From assembly GCA_024224995.1 (NCBI GenBank), contig JAAENB010000186.1, positions 1 to 16,823 of the forward strand: a DNA stretch of 16,823 bases, in the 5' to 3' direction. Position numbers and translations under genes: made by a program. The stretch comes from a bacterium. GTDB taxonomy: Bacteria; Spirochaetota; UBA4802; UBA5550. How positions within the stretch are numbered: the first letter of the stretch is position 1; every line of letters begins with the position of its first letter. Positions 14,151 to 16,823 of the stretch are shown here, piece after piece. The notes beneath the pieces are model-generated. The model saw nothing but the letters and a program-made list of their open reading frames with translations. It searched no databases and was not told the DNA's origin.

Positions 14151-14225
14151 GTTTTTTATCCGAGGGTTAATCACCCGGAAAGATATTGAACCGGTTTTGG
14201 ACTTTCTCCCGTATTTTTTCCAGCA

Positions 14226-14912
14226 TCAGTCTTCATCCTTAAACAAAAACTTAACGGGGTGTTTCTTCAGCTCAACCGATATCTCATTCATTGTTTTCGC
14301 GGTCTTTCTAAAAGATCCCAGGATGGCAATAACATCGGTTTGGGCGCTTGCTAAAATCTTATTTAAATTGTCGCCGCTGTCGGCCAGGTTCGTAAGCAGT
14401 CTGCGCAGATTATCCCTGCTGTCGAGTGAGAGCTGTTTAAAGGTATTGGCAGTGCTGGAGAGGGTTACCAGTAAATTGTGTACATCCTGGAGTATTGCCT
14501 CCAGATTCACGTATTCAATCCCTTCAATAACATCCCCTGCCAGAAGAAGATTCCCTACTCTCTCGGGATTCTTGAATTCTATGCTGGGGTCTCCTATTAC
14601 ATTCTGGTTCTGGATTACCGCGGAACAGTCCTCAGACAGTTCGATATCCTTTTGAATTCTCATGGTTGCCAGGAAATGCAGCGCCGGTTTGTATACGGGT
14701 TTCACCTCTACAACCCGCCCGATAGTATAGCCTTTTATCATTATTGGGGTTCCCTTTTTTATGGACGTGAGATTGTCTACTTTCAGATATACATCCATAG
14801 TTGATGTTGCTACGGAATACCCCAGTTTAAACAGGATAAACAATAACAGTACCGCTACGGGAACCACAACAAAAAGTCCCACCCTGAATTCATTTATATT
14901 TCTCCTGGCCAT
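14226..14912 (-). CDS. mlaD: MlaD-type MCE-domain protein of a lipid ABC transporter
   Basis: 228 residues from the ATG at 14912, preferred over 14918 because GAGAGG is 8 bases from it and too near the earlier one. One N-terminal membrane anchor (about 11-31, VGLFVVVPVAVLLLFILFKL), one MCE domain (about 36-115: LTSIKKGTPIMIKGYTIGRV, NVIGDPSIEF, LLAGDVIEG), then a long amphipathic helical tail. MCE proteins form periplasmic hexameric rings that pass phospholipids between the inner-membrane permease and the outer membrane. The order permease-ATPase-MCE on one strand is the Mla layout; it follows mlaF by 28 bp. The cargo and direction are not known. There is no mlaB or mlaC gene nearby. Confidence 0.9.
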   Translation of the reverse strand: MARRNINEFRVGLFVVVPVAVLLLFILFKLGYSVATSTMDVYLKVDNLTSIKKGTPIMIKGYTIGRVVEVKPVYKPALHFLATMRIQKDIELSEDCSAVIQNQNVIGDPSIEFKNPERVGNLLLAGDVIEGIEYVNLEAILQDVHNLLVTLSSTANTFKQLSLDSRDNLRRLLTNLADSGDNLNKILASAQTDVIAILGSFRKTAKTMNEISVELKKHPVKFLFKDED

Positions 14913-14940
14913 TACCATTACCTCTCTATTACAATATGAA

Positions 14941-15711
14941 TTACAATATTACCATTGGTCCTTTATTGGACATACCTTTATATTGATTAAGGTATTCATT
15001 TGTTGAGTCTACATAGTCTCTCTTTGTTCCCGTAAAAACAACTCTGCCGTTAAAAAGCATGATATAGACATCTGCCATATCAAGAAATTTATCCGGTTCA
15101 TAGGTTATAAAAATTACGGTTTTATTTTCTTCAAAAGCTCTTTTTCTCAGGCTTTCCATCAATGACTCAATATTCAAAGGAGACTGCCCCTCAAAAGTAT
15201 GTTCCATTAGAACCATGTCCGGATCCAGCGCTACGGCCCTGGCATAGGCCGTTTTTAATATTTCAGACCTGAGAAGGTCAATTGGGCGCAGTTTTTTGCA
15301 ATGATCAAGATTCAATTCATTAATAAGTTCACTTACCACCTTCCTTATTTCTTCTTTACTCAAATCGGAATGATAGGTCATGGGCAGTGCGATATTTTCC
15401 TCCACTGACATGTTGCTCATAAGTCCAAAATCGGCATGATTATAACCAATGTCTTTCCGGTAATTATGGATCTCAAAATAGTCAAACTCTTTAATGGATT
15501 GCCCTTTGTATAATATATCGCCCTTAAAATCTTCCTCAAATCCCAGGATCAATGGAAAAAGCGAGTCCAGGCCCGAATTTTCCGGACCAAACAATACAAC
15601 GTTCTCCCCTTTTGAAACGGAAAGGAATATGTCATTCAAGTGACTCTGATCTTCCGTTTCAAGGGACACATTCTTCAGTTCAAGTAAAATCTCTTTTTTG
15701 TTTTCTTCCAT
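14941..15711 (-). CDS. mlaF: MlaF-like ABC ATPase subunit with degenerate catalytic motifs
   Basis: 256 residues, normal MlaF length and fold pattern, but the nucleotide-handling motifs are broken. Walker A reads GPENSGLDS (42-50): the Lys is L48 and the Ser/Thr is D49. The Q-loop place (IGYNHADFGLM) has A93 for Gln. The signature LSGGQ is LLRSE (146-150). Walker B is VLMEHT (167-172), with E170 and H171 in place of Asp-Glu. The H-loop His is Y204 (FITYEPD). The codons were re-read over the Walker A region and agree. The frame is open and has no stop or frameshift, and the gene sits between mlaE (15 bp) and mlaD (28 bp), so it looks maintained. I infer a structural or regulatory pseudo-ATPase, or a transporter using another ATPase. 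It is named by context and fold. Confidence 0.85.
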   Translation of the reverse strand: MEENKKEILLELKNVSLETEDQSHLNDIFLSVSKGENVVLFGPENSGLDSLFPLILGFEEDFKGDILYKGQSIKEFDYFEIHNYRKDIGYNHADFGLMSNMSVEENIALPMTYHSDLSKEEIRKVVSELINELNLDHCKKLRPIDLLRSEILKTAYARAVALDPDMVLMEHTFEGQSPLNIESLMESLRKRAFEENKTVIFITYEPDKFLDMADVYIMLFNGRVVFTGTKRDYVDSTNEYLNQYKGMSNKGPMVIL

Positions 15712-15726
15712 TCGATTTCCTGTTTT

Positions 15727-16524
15727 CTATAAATAAAACCAGACCGAAATAAGCGCGTTAATAACAAAAATAAATGCCAGTGTGCGAATTACGGCCCGGG
15801 ATACATAAATTGGGATCTCAAACTTCGACTTTGGCATAAACCCGTAGTAGCAGCACACTAAAGGAATAAAAATCCCATAAATTAGACTCTTCAGTACTGT
15901 TGCTGCCAGATCCTCAATAGAAAAAGATTCCATCAGGGTCCGGGCAAACTCGTCTATGGGGATATGAATGGTCATTACCTGGGATATCAAATATCCCCCA
16001 AAAAAAGCGACTATGTCAAAAAATATCATCAACGAAAATAGTGAGATAATTGATGCCATAATTCTCGGGAAAACGATATACAACCTGGTATCGATCCCCA
16101 TTATCTCCATGGATAAGATTTCCCTGTTCTGTTTTTGTGTTGCGATCTCCGCGGTAATGGCAGATCCCGATCTGCTGATCACGATCAGGGCTGTGGCAAG
16201 GGGCCCCAGCTCCCGGGCGACAATAATAACCAGCAGGTTGCCTAAAAATCCCTCGATCCCGAATTTCGGCAGGTTTGTCATTGCCTGGATTATTACGGTT
16301 CCGCCAATTAGCAGGGCTATAAAAAGCACAAACGGAAGCGCATCTATACCGGTAAACCTGGTCTGGTTTATTACGATTGTATAGATAGACCTGAACCTCA
16401 GATACCGGAAGGATTTAAAAGAAACAACGATAGATACAATAAATCGATAAAAGTTCCTTCCCCCTGTCCAGAGGCTTATTACCCGTCTTCCTACAGCTCT
16501 AACAATATTTGCTCTTCTCACCAT
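15727..16524 (-). CDS. mlaE: MlaE-family inner-membrane permease
   Basis: 265 residues, family length. An N-terminal amphipathic part (1-55) is followed by about five hydrophobic segments (about 62-82, 94-116, 148-176, 217-237, 245-263). Conserved features of the MlaE domain are ARELGPLATALIVISRSGSAITAEIATQ (103-130) and the coupling segment NREILSMEIMGIDTRLYIVFPR (133-154). It forms the membrane core, normally a dimer, that bridges the cytoplasmic ATPase and the MCE ring. These parts look intact even though the partner ATPase is degenerate. ATG at 16524 has AGGT 5 bases upstream, and a sigma70-like promoter lies at 16536-16564. First gene of the operon. Confidence 0.92.
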   Translation of the reverse strand: MVRRANIVRAVGRRVISLWTGGRNFYRFIVSIVVSFKSFRYLRFRSIYTIVINQTRFTGIDALPFVLFIALLIGGTVIIQAMTNLPKFGIEGFLGNLLVIIVARELGPLATALIVISRSGSAITAEIATQKQNREILSMEIMGIDTRLYIVFPRIMASIISLFSLMIFFDIVAFFGGYLISQVMTIHIPIDEFARTLMESFSIEDLAATVLKSLIYGIFIPLVCCYYGFMPKSKFEIPIYVSRAVIRTLAFIFVINALISVWFYL

Positions 16525-16535
16525 AATTACCTGAT

Positions 16536-16564
16536 ATTATCACAATATACTCTATTTAAATCAA
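16536..16564 (-). promoter_or_regulatory. Sigma70-type promoter of the mlaEFD operon
   Basis: On the minus strand TTGATT (16564-16559), a 17-bp spacer and GATAAT (16541-16536, 5 of 6 to consensus). The -10 lies 11 bases before the mlaE ATG, so the leader would be very short. Confidence 0.5.
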
Positions 16565-16588
16565 TCAAAATTTATTTTATGAAAGCAG

Positions 16589-16628
16589 TCTCAAGAAACT
16601 AAAATTTAAATAGGGCCTGTTTCCGGGA
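16589..16628 (+). repeat. Imperfect 40-bp direct repeat, left copy
   Basis: Begins TCTCAAGAAACT and includes AATAGGGCCTGTTTCCGGG. The right copy at 16777-16816 begins with the same 12 bases and carries AATAGAGCCTTTTTCGGGG. The middle differs. The 16525-16823 end region holds no gene; it carries the promoter, these repeats and hairpins. Confidence 0.55.
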
Positions 16629-16629
16629 A

Positions 16630-16655
16630 GAGAGACGTTGCATGCAACGTCTCTC
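16630..16655. repeat. Perfect 26-bp palindrome (GAGAGACGTTGCA and its complement)
   Basis: GAGAGACGTTGCA (16630-16642) is followed immediately by its exact reverse complement (16643-16655), with no spacer. The same core and flank occur in diverged form at 11010-11042. I recall very similar GACGTTGCA palindromes as multi-copy intergenic repeats in other bacteria, but this needs a search. Confidence 0.8.
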
Positions 16656-16663
16656 AAAACCAA

Positions 16664-16769
16664 ACCCCTCGCAGGGGTCGCACACCTTGCCCGGAGCATC
16701 TTCGCTTCGCAAAAAACAGACCCCGGTGTCGACACAGTTTCTTCCGTATTATTTCCCTGCTTCGCAGGG
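16664..16769. repeat. Short GC hairpins between the two direct repeats
   Basis: ACCCCT-CGC-AGGGGT (16664-16678), the 10-bp palindrome GTGTCGACAC (16726-16735) and CCCTGC-TTC-GCAGGG (16755-16769). They alternate with CTTCGC-type units and look like packed repeat remnants. Confidence 0.55.
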
Positions 16770-16776
16770 TCCGCAC

Positions 16777-16816
16777 TCTCAAGAAACTCTTTTTCAATAG
16801 AGCCTTTTTCGGGGGA
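16777..16816 (+). repeat. Imperfect 40-bp direct repeat, right copy
   Basis: See the left copy at 16589-16628; the copies start 188 bp apart. The window ends 7 bases later, so its further extent is unknown. Confidence 0.55.
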
Positions 16817-16823
16817 TCTTACC

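Overview
This window most likely comes from a flagellated diderm spirochaete. The strongest clue is a gene at 4775-5458 whose product has the FlaA (flagellar filament outer-layer protein) signature, a family known from spirochaetes. An MlaE/MlaF/MlaD-type MCE lipid-transport operon and Spy/CpxP-like periplasmic proteins fit a double-membrane envelope. The assignment comes from reading the proteins only; no tRNA, rRNA, intact mobile element or CRISPR array was seen.

Layout. 1-1726 (+): 3' part of a large secreted or surface protein with an Fn3-like region and a FlgD-Ig-like C-terminus. 1772-2553 (-): moaE and moaD, the two subunits of molybdopterin synthase. 2601-3397: a small, very basic protein (-) and a small zinc-ribbon protein (+), divergent around a block of three GC-rich hairpins. 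3410-6087: a signalling/motility cluster with a receiver-HATPase protein (-), FlaA (-) and a divergent PilZ-like protein (+). 6111-6722 (-): a TetR-type regulator with an operator-like palindrome inside its own candidate promoter. 7054-10962 (+): carB-pyrR. 11157-12950 (-): a four-gene unit of two Spy/CpxP-like periplasmic proteins, an ECF sigma factor and a one-TM putative anti-sigma, with an ECF-like promoter in front. 13105-14118 (+): a membrane-anchored family 2 glycosyltransferase. 14226-16524 (-): mlaE-mlaF-mlaD. 16525-16823: promoter of the mla operon plus repeat-rich non-coding DNA.

Two parts stand out. First, the MlaF-like ATPase subunit has lost essentially every nucleotide-handling residue (Walker A Lys and Ser/Thr, Q-loop Gln, LSGGQ, Walker B Asp/Glu, H-loop His), yet its frame is intact and it sits between a normal-looking permease and MCE protein. 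This suggests an MCE transporter with a pseudo-ATPase, or one energised by another ATPase. Second, the spy-spy-sigma-antisigma unit resembles the Cnr logic of cupriavidi (CnrY anti-sigma, CnrX periplasmic sensor, CnrH sigma), but with two soluble-looking sensors carrying Gly/Arg/Met/His-rich linkers and a GGAAC/GTC promoter for likely autoregulation.

The intergenic DNA is rich in palindromes and dispersed repeats: a 27-bp inverted copy shared by the moaD and pyrR 3' ends, a perfect 26-bp palindrome near the right edge with a diverged relative after pyrR, heptamer tandem repeats, and the three-hairpin block flanked by 13-bp direct repeats.
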